Below are positions 34,003-42,568 of a stretch of 50,773 bases of DNA, piece after piece. Every line of letters starts with the position of its first letter. The stretch's first letter is position 1. This DNA is from Flavobacteriales bacterium (GTDB lineage Bacteria; Bacteroidota; Bacteroidia; Flavobacteriales; PHOS-HE28), in NCBI GenBank assembly GCA_008016945.1, contig SSGN01000120.1, positions 1-50,773 of the forward strand. Reading direction: 5' to 3'. The notes beneath the pieces were generated by a model that did no database searches, was not told where the DNA came from, and worked only from the letters and a program-made list of their open reading frames with translations. Made by a program: the position numbers and the translations under genes.

Positions 34003-35258
34003 GCGGTGTAAAGGTCCATGTAGCTCGCCGCCACCATGCGGCGATCGTAGCGCAATGCGGCGTTGTTCGCGATGGCTTCGTGGTCCCACGAGCGGTCCAG
34101 CACGCCACGTATCGCCTCGGAAAGACCCTGCACGTCCTTCAGTTCCGCCAGGCGGCCGTTGGTGGCGTGCACCTGTTCGGGGATGCCCCCCACGCGAAAG
34201 GCCACCACGGGCGTGCCGCAGAGGTGGGCCTCGGCGATGGTGTTCGGGAGGTTCTCGGCCAACGAAGGCAGCACGAAGACATCGGCAGCGGCATACGTGC
34301 GTGCCAAGGCCGTGGGGTCCGTGAGGTATCCGGTGGCGTGCACCCGGAGGTCGGCGGGCAGGGCGTTAGCACCACCGCCCACGCACACCAGGCGGACCTC
34401 GCCCCTGTCCAACGCACGTAAGGCGGGCACCAGGTACTGCATACCCTTGCGCGGATCGTCCACCTGTAGCGCGTTGAAAAGCACCACGTGACCGTTGCGA
34501 GGCAGCCCCATGGCCTCCCGTGCCGCACCGCGATCCTGGGGACGGAACACCGTGGTATCGAAGCCATTCGGGATCACCTGGCAACGACGCCCCCTGAACA
34601 TGGCGCTGCTTTCCGCATGGCTGGCCAACCAGCGCGATGGCGCCACCAGCTTCAGGCGCTCGGATGGCAGGTCCTTCACCGCATCGTGCTTATACCGCCA
34701 GTAGTGCGCCGCCTTGCGCGGATCGCAAAGCTGTGGCGACCGATCGGGGCCTTCACGGAAACTCAGGTCCTCATCGGTGTGGTGGCTTCCGGCGGTGAAC
34801 GGGTTCATGTCGTGCAGGGTCCACACGATGGGCTTGGTGCAGCCGCCGAAGAAACGTCGATGATCGATCAGCCCATAACCCGTCCAGTGCAGATGCACCA
34901 CATCGGCCACCTTCATCATGGGATGTTCGAGCACATCGAAGAAGGCGTACGGGAATGTGAAGATCTCGTGCCCCGAACGTTCCTTACGCAGGTTACGGTT
35001 GCCCGGTGCATTACTGCGGTCCTCCACCAAGCCCGTTACCTCCAGGGCACGTCGAGCCTTGTAGCGCAGGCGGTCCCAGCGCGGGGTGCCTTGCAACATG
35101 AAAGGCTCGACCGCACTGTGCCGTGGGATATCGGTGCGGGTGCGGACCAGGGTGAGCAGGTGCGAATCCACACCCTGCGCCAACAACGCCCGATGCAGGT
35201 TGATGGCGGCCATGGCCGCTCCGCCGAAGTCGCTGGTATTGAGGTGGACCACCTTCAT
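33999..35258 (-). CDS. family 4 glycosyltransferase
   Basis: This is a 419-residue GT-B enzyme. Features are MKVVHLNTSDFGGAAMAAIN (the donor-domain Gly-rich start), DVVHLHWTGYGLID, VIPNGFDTTVFRP, and the EX7E region FVLPSLAENLPNTIAEAHLC. GTPVVAFRVGGIPE follows. The N-terminal region contains GLIDHRRFFGGCTKPIVWTL, common in GT4 proteins of O-antigen loci. It is a retaining transferase using a nucleotide sugar; the donor is unknown. Its ATG overlaps the polysaccharide deacetylase stop by ATGA. Confidence 0.9.
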   Translation of the reverse strand: MKVVHLNTSDFGGAAMAAINLHRALLAQGVDSHLLTLVRTRTDIPRHSAVEPFMLQGTPRWDRLRYKARRALEVTGLVEDRSNAPGNRNLRKERSGHEIFTFPYAFFDVLEHPMMKVADVVHLHWTGYGLIDHRRFFGGCTKPIVWTLHDMNPFTAGSHHTDEDLSFREGPDRSPQLCDPRKAAHYWRYKHDAVKDLPSERLKLVAPSRWLASHAESSAMFRGRRCQVIPNGFDTTVFRPQDRGAAREAMGLPRNGHVVLFNALQVDDPRKGMQYLVPALRALDRGEVRLVCVGGGANALPADLRVHATGYLTDPTALARTYAAADVFVLPSLAENLPNTIAEAHLCGTPVVAFRVGGIPEQVHATNGRLAELKDVQGLSEAIRGVLDRSWDHEAIANNAALRYDRRMVAASYMDLYTA

Positions 35259-36262
35259 CCGTGCAGGAAGGTATCCATCCGTTGGGCGAACTCAGGCCCG
35301 TCCCAATCGCGCACTAAGAAGCGCGGGAAATGATGCACGGGCGAACGGGCGTGCACGAACCCCGAATAGTTGGCCGCGGTATGCAGGAACCCCGCTTCCC
35401 GGGCGATGCGCGCGGTGGTGCGGTTGAAGTCGGCGCCAGTGCCGAAGGGATAGGAGAAGTAACGTACCGGCCGACCGAGCATCGCCTCCAGGTCCCGCTT
35501 GGAGCCATGGATCTCCGCCTCCTGCTCCGCCGGATCCACCTGGGCCAACGATGGATGCCACTGTGTATGTGCACCGATCACGACGGCCCGCGACGATGCG
35601 AACGCCTCCAACTCCTGAACGGTCATGGGCAGGTGCGTGCCACGATGCACCCGTGAGCCAAGGTGCGCGCGCAGCTCAGCCAGGATCGCATCACGCACCG
35701 CGGAAGGCATCGCGCGCAGCACGGCCGATCGATCCTCATAGGCGATCCGCGCTTGCCGGGCCACATCGCCATCCATGGCGGACCAACGGATCCGTAGGCC
35801 GTCCATGGCGAAGTCCAGTTCCTTCGGCAGCGGTTCGTTCACCAGCAGAAGGCGTTCCAATTCGTCCCACCAATATTCGCGCCCACTGCCGATGTAGCCG
35901 CTGGCGATGTAGAAGAGGGCCTGCATACCATGCTTCTCCAAGAGCGGACGTGCCGCGTGGTGGTTGTCGGCATAACCATCGTCGAAGGTGAGCAGTACCG
36001 CGCCCTTGGGGAAGCGCTTCCGCCCCAACAGGTGGTGGTCGAACTCCTCCACGGTGAGCACCCTGTACCGCTGCTTCAGCACGGCCAAGTGCGCATCGAA
36101 GTGTGCGGGCTTCACCGCCAATTGCTGGGGGTCGGTGGGGATGTCGACCACCCGGTGGTACAGCAACACCGCACAGGCCCCGCCCAATGTACGATCCCGC
36201 ACACGGCGCAACCGATGGACGAGTGGCCGAAGACCGTCCTTCCAACTACGAACGGATGGCAT
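35255..36262 (-). CDS. polysaccharide deacetylase family (CE4/NodB) protein
   Basis: This is a 335-residue protein. NodB-type motifs are AVLLTFDDGYADN (catalytic and metal Asp), IGAHTQWHPSLAQ (H-x3-H metal ligands), and RPVRYFSYPFGTGAD. It would remove N- or O-acetyl groups from the glycan or act on a lipid-linked intermediate. There is no signal peptide, so it may act at the cytoplasmic face. ATG 36262 gives a 17-bp overlap with the FkbM gene. No better start is available without deeper overlap. Confidence 0.88.
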   Translation of the reverse strand: MPSVRSWKDGLRPLVHRLRRVRDRTLGGACAVLLYHRVVDIPTDPQQLAVKPAHFDAHLAVLKQRYRVLTVEEFDHHLLGRKRFPKGAVLLTFDDGYADNHHAARPLLEKHGMQALFYIASGYIGSGREYWWDELERLLLVNEPLPKELDFAMDGLRIRWSAMDGDVARQARIAYEDRSAVLRAMPSAVRDAILAELRAHLGSRVHRGTHLPMTVQELEAFASSRAVVIGAHTQWHPSLAQVDPAEQEAEIHGSKRDLEAMLGRPVRYFSYPFGTGADFNRTTARIAREAGFLHTAANYSGFVHARSPVHHFPRFLVRDWDGPEFAQRMDTFLHG

Positions 36263-37025
36263 GGATATCGAGTTGCATGTCCATGGCCGCCTCCTGCAGA
36301 CCTGCGAATGGATGCCTGTGGTACACACCAATGCGGTGGATGTAGTACCGGAAGCCGTTCGCGGCCAGTGTGGCGAGCAGGGCGTGCAGTTCCTGAGGTC
36401 GGTCGGGCATGGAGTGATACTCCACATATAGATTGCGCACGCGGCGCAACGCATCGCCGCAATCGTTCAACACGGTGGTCTCCGCCCCTTCGATGTCGAC
36501 CTTCAGCAGATCGATGTCCGCATGTTGTTCCAGGACATCGCGCAGCCGCACACTGGGCAGCACTACGGCATTATCGGTGCGCAGGATGGATCCCCCGTCG
36601 GCACCTTCGCTACCAAAGGACACGCCCTGATCATCCACCCACACCACTTCACGGCGGCAGACCACGTCCGTGATCCCGTTGCTCCTCAGGTTATCCTCCA
36701 GGCAGGCGAACACGGCGGGATCCGGCTCGAAGCAGGTGATGCGGGCCGCAGGGAACAGCTTCTTCAAGTAGAGCACGGACACGCCCACGTTGGTGCCGCA
36801 ATCGATGACCACTGGATCGGGACGGCCGCAGCGGAGCTTCATGCGCTCATCGCCGAAGAACTCCTTGATCTGCCAGGCCACCGAAAGCATGTCGGTGACC
36901 CGGATGTGCAGATCGCGGAACCCGATGGTGGTGGGCATGTGCCGGGGAAAGCGTGTGGCCTCGGCGACCAAACGATCTTCCTCTGGCGGTGGCCCGTACA
37001 CCAGGCGGCGGATCAGCTGCTTCAT
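36246..37025 (-). CDS. FkbM-family SAM-dependent methyltransferase
   Basis: This is a 259-residue protein. The SAM motif is PVVIDCGTNVGVSVLYLKKL, with ITCFEPDPAVFACLEDNL following and LLKVDIEGAETTVLNDC as the FkbM core. YVEYHSMPDR near the C-terminus is also typical. Such enzymes methylate hydroxyls of sugars or polyketides, and here most likely O-methylate the glycan. ATG 37025 overlaps the GT-methyltransferase fusion stop by ATGA. Confidence 0.9.
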   Translation of the reverse strand: MKQLIRRLVYGPPPEEDRLVAEATRFPRHMPTTIGFRDLHIRVTDMLSVAWQIKEFFGDERMKLRCGRPDPVVIDCGTNVGVSVLYLKKLFPAARITCFEPDPAVFACLEDNLRSNGITDVVCRREVVWVDDQGVSFGSEGADGGSILRTDNAVVLPSVRLRDVLEQHADIDLLKVDIEGAETTVLNDCGDALRRVRNLYVEYHSMPDRPQELHALLATLAANGFRYYIHRIGVYHRHPFAGLQEAAMDMQLDIHAIRS

Positions 37026-38617
37026 GCCTTGTGCGCGTTGATCCCGATCACCACGGGATAGTCGGGGTCCACCACATCGAGCTGCGTCGCGTCGCACTCC
37101 TCGGAGGCAAAGCCCTTCATCAGACAGGCGGCGGCATACGAATTGCCGAACACCTGCACCTGCACATTGTCCGCTCCGAACACGTCCGCGAAGGCGCGGC
37201 GAGCGGAATCGGGCGTGAAGCGCCAGTAGTCGCCCCAGCGATCGGCGTCGTAGCGCGACACCTGCACCAGTCCAGCTACGGTGACCAGCGCCGTGCCACC
37301 CGGCCTCAGCGTATGATGAAGCCCGCGCACAGCAGAATGCACATCGTAAATGAAGTTGAGCGTCTGCGTACAGATGAAGGCGTCCATCGTACCTGCCGGC
37401 AGACCATCCGGCTTGGTCAGGTCACCGACCACCCGATCCTTGGTGGCCTCGCCCTGGAACTGGAGCACCGCTGGCACCACCGCCCCGGAGGCGAACCGTG
37501 TGGTATATGTGCTTTCGGCGACCTCCATCACCCGGCCGTGGATCACGGCCCGTTCTGCGTCCAGAAAACGTTCGATGTAGTAGCGATCCACAGGGGTGCC
37601 TCGATCGAAACCGAACACCCGCGATACCGGCGGAAATGCGAACACCGCGGGATCCGCATCGGTGGTGCGCTTGTTGCGCACGTACCATTGTTTCATGCCG
37701 TTGGGCAAAGCCCGCCAAACACGGCCCTTCAGCGAAGCATCGGAACCGCCCTCGAAGTGATGGTGCACATAGGCCGCCCATTGGGCAATGGCCTGCTCAT
37801 CCTCCACCAGGGGAGATCGCTCCACCGGTATGGGTGCGGAAGTGAGTTGCAGGTGCTCCCCGTGCTCGCCCCCGGTCTCGTGCGTGGCCCCATCGCCAAA
37901 TCCCTTGTTCAGCGCAACCGGACGCGAAGGGAACACGCTGAGCCCGCCATGGAGCACGCAGCTCGCGGTCCATCGGATCGCCCAACTGTCGATGCGTCCT
38001 TCCACCTGGTCCTTCAGCATCCGGGAGAAGTAGCGCACCCGACCATCGGCGTCCAGCGCCTTCAACCGGCCGGCGCGTTGCAGCTTCTTGTAGAGCGCGG
38101 CACCGTCCTGCTCCAACTTGTTCCAACTGCGCTCCCAAACCGCCCAGGTAAGGCTGTCCGGATAGCGGATCATGTACGTATCGCCAAGCACAGCAGGGTC
38201 GGCATAGTAGCACCAACCGCCCACGGAGAAGACCTGCTCATCGGCTGCGTACAGGTCCAACGCATCATTCATGAAACGCAGGAAATGGGGCGAGAGCAGG
38301 GCATCGTCCTCCACCACGATCACGCGGCCGTGCTGTTCCACCACGTGCGACACACCTTCGATCACCGAACGGGCCAGGCCCTTGTTGGCCGGTGCTTCGA
38401 TCACCTCCACCGAGGCGAAGCCTTGAGCGGCACGGGCCACCTCGCGCACCTGGTCGATGGCCTTGCGATCCACCTCCGTGGCATCGGCCTTGGGGCCATC
38501 GCAATAGAGGATCAGTGGGCTCTCCCCGGCCAGATCGTTCGCCACGAGGCCCTGAAGCACGCGCTTCAGATGATGGGGGCGCTTGTAAGCGAAGAGGGCG
38601 ATGGGGGCGCGGGCCAT
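37022..38617 (-). CDS. two-domain glycosyltransferase-methyltransferase fusion
   Basis: This is a 531-residue protein. Residues ~1-310 are a GT-A domain beginning APIALFAYKRPHHLKRVLQG, with VVEDDALLSPHFLRFMN as the metal-binding acidic motif and SLTWAVWERSWNKLE. Residues ~345-531 look like a class I methyltransferase. They have GRVMEVAESTYTTRFASGA, a degenerate glycine-rich loop, AFICTQTLNFIYDVHSAVRG and HHTLRPGGTALVTVAG. The fusion suggests that sugar addition and methylation are linked, for example as a chain-terminating cap of the kind used in ABC-exported O-antigens. That role is inferred. The start is two bases after the preceding stop. Confidence 0.82.
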   Translation of the reverse strand: MARAPIALFAYKRPHHLKRVLQGLVANDLAGESPLILYCDGPKADATEVDRKAIDQVREVARAAQGFASVEVIEAPANKGLARSVIEGVSHVVEQHGRVIVVEDDALLSPHFLRFMNDALDLYAADEQVFSVGGWCYYADPAVLGDTYMIRYPDSLTWAVWERSWNKLEQDGAALYKKLQRAGRLKALDADGRVRYFSRMLKDQVEGRIDSWAIRWTASCVLHGGLSVFPSRPVALNKGFGDGATHETGGEHGEHLQLTSAPIPVERSPLVEDEQAIAQWAAYVHHHFEGGSDASLKGRVWRALPNGMKQWYVRNKRTTDADPAVFAFPPVSRVFGFDRGTPVDRYYIERFLDAERAVIHGRVMEVAESTYTTRFASGAVVPAVLQFQGEATKDRVVGDLTKPDGLPAGTMDAFICTQTLNFIYDVHSAVRGLHHTLRPGGTALVTVAGLVQVSRYDADRWGDYWRFTPDSARRAFADVFGADNVQVQVFGNSYAAACLMKGFASEECDATQLDVVDPDYPVVIGINAHKA

Positions 38618-38619
38618 GG

Positions 38620-39321
38620 TCAGTTCTTCCGAAGGATGCGGGTTTCCGAAAGATCGCGATTGAAGATCACCGGAGCCATTCCGGAGAGCAAGACGGTGAA
38701 GCCGCGCAGTACCTCCGCGTTACGCTCGGTGTAGCGTGCGCGCTCGGCGTTATCCAATACCAACAAGCCGCCTCGCTTGAGTTTCGCCGTTGCATGGGCG
38801 AGGCACGAGGTACGCGCCCGACCATCGATCATCAACACATCGAAATGGCCATCGGGATACCGGTCGATGGCGTGCACATAGGCCTGGTAGTTGCACCCCT
38901 GCGAGGCCGCGTCGGCGGAAGCGTAGTGCGCCGGTTCGGCGGGGTCGGGCACAGGCACCAAGGTACCCGGTGTGGCCGGCACATGGATCCCGGTCCATCG
39001 ATCAGCCCCCTCCTTCCTCAAGCGTTGTTCCAGGATGGCGTACCACTGCGGATCGTGCTCCACGGTGACCACCTGGGCCACACGATCGAGCCAGAAGAGC
39101 GTACTGCCGCCACCGCCGTACTCGAACACCCGATCGGTGCGCTTCAGGATCCGGTCCAGCCGATCGATCGCCGGGAACGTGATCCATGCCGTGCGCTCGT
39201 CCATGGAGTTGGCCCCATCACGCAGGGCGCGTGCCCAACGTCGGTAGTACCGAAGATCGCTCCACCGCGCCCCGTGTGCGCGGTTCCACTTGATCTGGCG
39301 GAGAAGGTGTAGCAAGCCCAC
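38620..39321 (-). CDS. class I SAM-dependent methyltransferase-like protein
   Basis: This is a 233-residue protein with a Rossmann methyltransferase core. RVFEYGGGGSTLFWLDRV is motif I, VVTVEHDPQWYAIL follows as the acidic motif, and HFDVLMIDGRART is motif IV. KLKRGGLLVLDNAERA closes the core. Similar proteins occur in polysaccharide loci with unknown targets. GTG 39321 directly abuts the stop of the ABC ATPase. It is clearly part of the operon. Confidence 0.8.
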   Translation of the reverse strand: MGLLHLLRQIKWNRAHGARWSDLRYYRRWARALRDGANSMDERTAWITFPAIDRLDRILKRTDRVFEYGGGGSTLFWLDRVAQVVTVEHDPQWYAILEQRLRKEGADRWTGIHVPATPGTLVPVPDPAEPAHYASADAASQGCNYQAYVHAIDRYPDGHFDVLMIDGRARTSCLAHATAKLKRGGLLVLDNAERARYTERNAEVLRGFTVLLSGMAPVIFNRDLSETRILRKN

Positions 39322-40566
39322 TCAAGAAAGGGTGAATCGGTGATCGGTGGTGAAGGCCCCTTGATCGCCTGTCGGCAGCCGCCCCGTGCCGAAGAAGTCG
39401 CCGCTCTCCACATGGAAGGTCCCCGCGTTGAGGATGTAGTCGGCGATCTCCCCGTTCACCGTGGAGAAGAGCGTGAACCCGTAACTGCCGGGCAGCAAGG
39501 GGCAGCGCGGCAGGTGGATGGACACACGGTCGCATCCTTCGGCATCGGCGAAGACCTCGCCCGTGGTCTCGTTGCTCAAGTGCAGGATCCGCTGGCCGTA
39601 CACATCGTCGATGCCCATGGCCAGGTGCAGGTTACGCAGTGGCCCCCGATGAGCCTTGAAGTCGAAGCGGAACACCACCGAGGATCCGGTCTGGGCGGCG
39701 GCCAGGTCGCCACCGGCCTCATCGCCTATGGAGAAATCGGTGAACCGGATGGCTCCGGAGCCCTGCCGGTCTGGCCGGGCCTCCAGGTCGGTCCGCACCC
39801 CACCATCGGCGGCACGCAGGTACTCGGCCACCACCGTGGGGGTATCGCCCTGCAACACCAGCTGGCCGTGCCGCAGGTAAATGGCGCTAGTACAAAGGTT
39901 CTGGATCGCGGCCATGTTGTGGCTCACGAAGAGCACGGTGCGGCCGCCGCTGCTCACCTCCTTCATCTTGCCGATACACTTGCGTTGGAACTCGGCATCG
40001 CCCACGGCCAGCACCTCGTCCACCACCAGGATCTCCGGCTCCAGATGCGCGGCCACAGCGAATGCCAGCCGCACGTACATGCCGCTGGAGTAACGCTTCA
40101 CGGGCGTGTCCAGGAACTTCTCAACTTCAGAGAAGGCCACGATCTCGTCGAACCGCGACCTGATCTCGGCGCGCGACATGCCGAGGATGGAGCCGTTGAG
40201 GTAGATATTCTCGCGCCCGCTGAGTTCGGGATGGAAGCCGGTGCCCACTTCGAGCAACGAGGCCAGTCGTCCACGGATCTCCACGCGGCCCTCGGTAGGG
40301 TCCACGATGCGGCTCAGCACCTTCAGTAAGGTGCTCTTGCCCGCGCCGTTGCGGCCCACGATCCCCACGCGGTCACCTTCGTTGATGGTGAACGAGAGGT
40401 CCTTCAGCGCCCAGAAAGCATTCGTGGACGAGGCGCCCGCCCCACCCTTCACCAGCGCCCGTGCCTTGCGACCGATCACATCGCGCAGCGCTGTGTAGCG
40501 CTCCCGTTGTGCGCCCAACACGAACTTCTTGCCGAGCCCTTCCGCCGTGATCACTGGTGTCCCCAT
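39322..40566 (-). CDS. polysaccharide ABC exporter ATPase, Wzt-like, with C-terminal glycan-binding domain
   Basis: This is a 414-residue protein. The nucleotide-binding domain has Walker A VGRNGAGKSTL (residues 71-79), signature YSSGM (159-163), and Walker B ILVVDEVLAVGD (179-190). H-loop VSHNMAA follows. Residues ~265-414 form the beta-sandwich extension of Wzt proteins that recognises the capped end of the glycan before export. It pairs with the permease three bases upstream. This, and the fused methyltransferase, argue for an ABC-dependent O-antigen or capsule pathway. Confidence 0.92.
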   Translation of the reverse strand: MGTPVITAEGLGKKFVLGAQRERYTALRDVIGRKARALVKGGAGASSTNAFWALKDLSFTINEGDRVGIVGRNGAGKSTLLKVLSRIVDPTEGRVEIRGRLASLLEVGTGFHPELSGRENIYLNGSILGMSRAEIRSRFDEIVAFSEVEKFLDTPVKRYSSGMYVRLAFAVAAHLEPEILVVDEVLAVGDAEFQRKCIGKMKEVSSGGRTVLFVSHNMAAIQNLCTSAIYLRHGQLVLQGDTPTVVAEYLRAADGGVRTDLEARPDRQGSGAIRFTDFSIGDEAGGDLAAAQTGSSVVFRFDFKAHRGPLRNLHLAMGIDDVYGQRILHLSNETTGEVFADAEGCDRVSIHLPRCPLLPGSYGFTLFSTVNGEIADYILNAGTFHVESGDFFGTGRLPTGDQGAFTTDHRFTLS

Positions 40567-40569
40567 GCC

Positions 40570-41409
40570 TCAGATGATGTCGGCGAAGCCCTTTTCGGTA
40601 CGACGGAAGTAACGAACGCCCAGCACCAGCAGCAGCAACGACATGCCCAGCGAAGTAAGGAATCCCGGCCAATGGATGGGCAGATCGCCACCGAAGAGCG
40701 AGAAGCGGAACCCATCGATCACGGCCACCATGGGGTTGCAGGCGTAGAGGAACTTGAGCGTATCGGGGATGGCGGGGTTGCCGAACACATCGGCACTGCT
40801 GAAGGCCACGGGCGTGATGTACAGGCCGAACTGCACGATGAAGGGCACGATGTAGCGGAAGTCGCGGTACTTCACGTTGAGCGCACCCATGAGCAGGCCC
40901 GCGCCCAGCGCCGCGAGCAGGGCCAGTACCAGGAACACCGGCAGCAGCAGGACCTCCGGCCCCGGCAGGTGGGCGTGGAGGAGCATGAGCACGAGCAGGA
41001 TCGCCAGCGCCACGGCCATGTCGATCAGGCTCACCAGCACGGTGCTCAGCGGCAGGATCATGCGGGGGAAATAGACCTTGGTGACGAGGTTGCTGTTGCC
41101 GATCATGGCGTTGGCCGCGCCGTCGAAGGCCGATGCGAAGAGCTGCCACGGCATGGTGGCGGCGGCCACGAGCAGCACACGGGGGATGCCCTCGGGCACG
41201 GTGGACCCGAACAGCCAGCCGATGAACCACATGGCGGCCAGCGTGAGCAGCGGCCTCACCAATGCCCACAGCACGCCGATGGCGGTCTGCTTGTAGCGTA
41301 CCATCACATCGCGCCAAGCAAGGAAGCCCAGCAGGCCGCGGTAGCGCCAGAGGTCGCTCCAGTAGTGCTGGTTGCGCGCGCCGGGGGCTATGATGGTGGT
41401 GCGGCTCAT
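40570..41409 (-). CDS. polysaccharide ABC exporter permease, Wzm-like
   Basis: This is a 279-residue ABC-2 permease with six TMs. Family features are SDLWRYRGLLGFLAWRDVMV, RYKQTAIGVLWALVRPLLT, NSNLVTKVYFPRMILPLS, and NVKYRDFRYIVPFIVQFGLY. It exports undecaprenyl-linked glycan with the Wzt-like ATPase. ATG 41409 overlaps the stop of a 15-codon upstream ORF by ATGA. A longer in-frame start at 41508 is rejected because it would run through the TACCTTTG promoter box. Confidence 0.92.
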   Translation of the reverse strand: MSRTTIIAPGARNQHYWSDLWRYRGLLGFLAWRDVMVRYKQTAIGVLWALVRPLLTLAAMWFIGWLFGSTVPEGIPRVLLVAAATMPWQLFASAFDGAANAMIGNSNLVTKVYFPRMILPLSTVLVSLIDMAVALAILLVLMLLHAHLPGPEVLLLPVFLVLALLAALGAGLLMGALNVKYRDFRYIVPFIVQFGLYITPVAFSSADVFGNPAIPDTLKFLYACNPMVAVIDGFRFSLFGGDLPIHWPGFLTSLGMSLLLLVLGVRYFRRTEKGFADII

Positions 41410-41453
41410 CCGCGCAGGAAGGCGATGGTGGACAAGGGTTCGGGGCGCGTCAT
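41406..41453 (-). CDS. possible 15-codon upstream ORF overlapping the permease start
   Basis: It reads MTRPEPLSTIAFLRG and stops. The TGA overlaps the permease ATG (ATGA at 41406-41409). It starts 11 bases after the TACCTTTG box, so it would be the first ORF on the operon mRNA. It may set translation of the exporter by coupling. It could also be untranslated leader. Confidence 0.35.
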   Translation of the reverse strand: MTRPEPLSTIAFLRG

Positions 41454-41464
41454 GGCGGGGCGGC

Positions 41465-41472
41465 CAAAGGTA
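41465..41472 (-). promoter_or_regulatory. -7 promoter box TACCTTTG of the glycan operon
   Basis: Exact match to TAnnTTTG. It is the only good promoter candidate upstream of the 14 tightly packed genes down to 27469. Confidence 0.6.
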
Positions 41473-41687
41473 GCAGGCGGGGCGGGGCACGGGAATGCCG
41501 AAATGCACCGGTGAATGCTGAATGTGGCCACCCGATCTTCGTGACCCATGAGGCGAAGACCGAACAGGTCAGTAGGGGGCTAGCGTCAGTCTACTAAGGT
41601 TCAGGACCACTGCGGCCTGTCGCATTTTGATCCATTATGAACGAATGTACGGACCAACCCGGGCTGGATGATCGTATCGTGTCAAGT

Positions 41688-41721
41688 AGCGGCGCAGGGT
41701 CCCCTTCGGGAGACCGCTGCT
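41688..41721. other. GC-rich hairpin with UUCG loop in the gap 41473-41773
   Basis: The 300-bp gap between the glycan operon promoter and the lipoprotein gene has no gene. It holds a strong hairpin: 41688-41693/41716-41721, then 41698-41701/41712-41715, with a UUCG loop (41705-41708) on the plus strand. A weaker hairpin is 41537-41541/41554-41558, and a near-palindrome ccaacccgggctgg lies at about 41655-41668. The hairpin lies downstream of the minus-strand patatin-lipoprotein operon but has no U-run. Confidence 0.35.
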
Positions 41722-41773
41722 GAGGTTGCGTGGGCATCCTACGAAGGCTTGAGTTCCTGTCTCCACAACCTCA

Positions 41774-42568
41774 TTACTCAGCCCACTTGAACGACTCCAC
41801 TACCTCATTGAAGATCACGAACAAGCTATCGGACCGCACCTCATCCAACTCCTGAGGCAAGTTCCTTCGGAGCCATTGGGCAGCGATGAGGATGGTATTC
41901 TCCTCTTGCTCGGTAATTGCGCTAATACCCGCTCGAACTTGTTTGGTATGTTCAATACGCCGAACCCATAGTTCATAAGCCCAATCCACCCCGCTCCGGG
42001 TTGTGATGACCCATGCTTTGCCTTTAAGCGAAGAGTCTTGGTGCTGCAGCATCATTTCCCGAAAACCACGGTCAATGGCCCTCAATGTGTCGGGGTCAGC
42101 ATACAAGAGATCGTAGCGCCAGTTCATCGATGCGACATGCGATTCCCTCATTTCGTTCCAAGGCAAGCGGTAGGAGGAAGCATTACTGGAAATATGAATG
42201 GCCACAACAGCGTCTGATTCGGGGTTGAACCGAGGTTCCAATAGCAAGTTGTTCACGTTGCCTTCATCGTCCTTGTCAATATAGCTCGCGTACATCACTG
42301 GCGAACTGTTCACGGGGCTGAATGCATATATGCTGAAGTCCTTGCGGCCATCAATCTCCATTCTTTCCTGCCTCCATTGGATTCCGAACGGCAGACAGAC
42401 GCTCCGCGCAATGGTGTCAAGCGCCATCAGTCGCATGCCTGTCAAACAGCCATCAGCGTTGTGTTTCCGTTCCTGTATGGCGCGAGTCTGATCACTCTCC
42501 GGCCTCGGTGTGGAGAAACAGGCACACAGTACGAGTGCTGCGGCACAGATGAGCAGGCGGTCAGGCAC
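41774..42568 (-). CDS. putative lipoprotein, third gene of the patatin operon
   Basis: This is a 264-residue protein. The N-terminal hydrophobic segment LLICAAALVLCACFS ends in L-C-A-C, a plausible lipobox with C17 lipidated. The rest has no recognised domain; tryptophan and charged residues are frequent near the C-terminus (NEVVESFKWAE). The GTG start lies inside the end of the patatin gene (8-bp overlap), so it is translationally coupled. A role as an immunity or partner protein for the phospholipase is an inference from that coupling and from lipoprotein immunity proteins of other lipase toxins. GC content is below the window average. Confidence 0.6.
   Translation of the reverse strand: MPDRLLICAAALVLCACFSTPRPESDQTRAIQERKHNADGCLTGMRLMALDTIARSVCLPFGIQWRQERMEIDGRKDFSIYAFSPVNSSPVMYASYIDKDDEGNVNNLLLEPRFNPESDAVVAIHISSNASSYRLPWNEMRESHVASMNWRYDLLYADPDTLRAIDRGFREMMLQHQDSSLKGKAWVITTRSGVDWAYELWVRRIEHTKQVRAGISAITEQEENTILIAAQWLRRNLPQELDEVRSDSLFVIFNEVVESFKWAE

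Noticed and set aside
41409..41508. Longer N-terminus for the Wzm-like permease (start at 41508)
   Set aside because: It would include the TACCTTTG promoter box and a region rich in Pro/Arg/His unlike the family.
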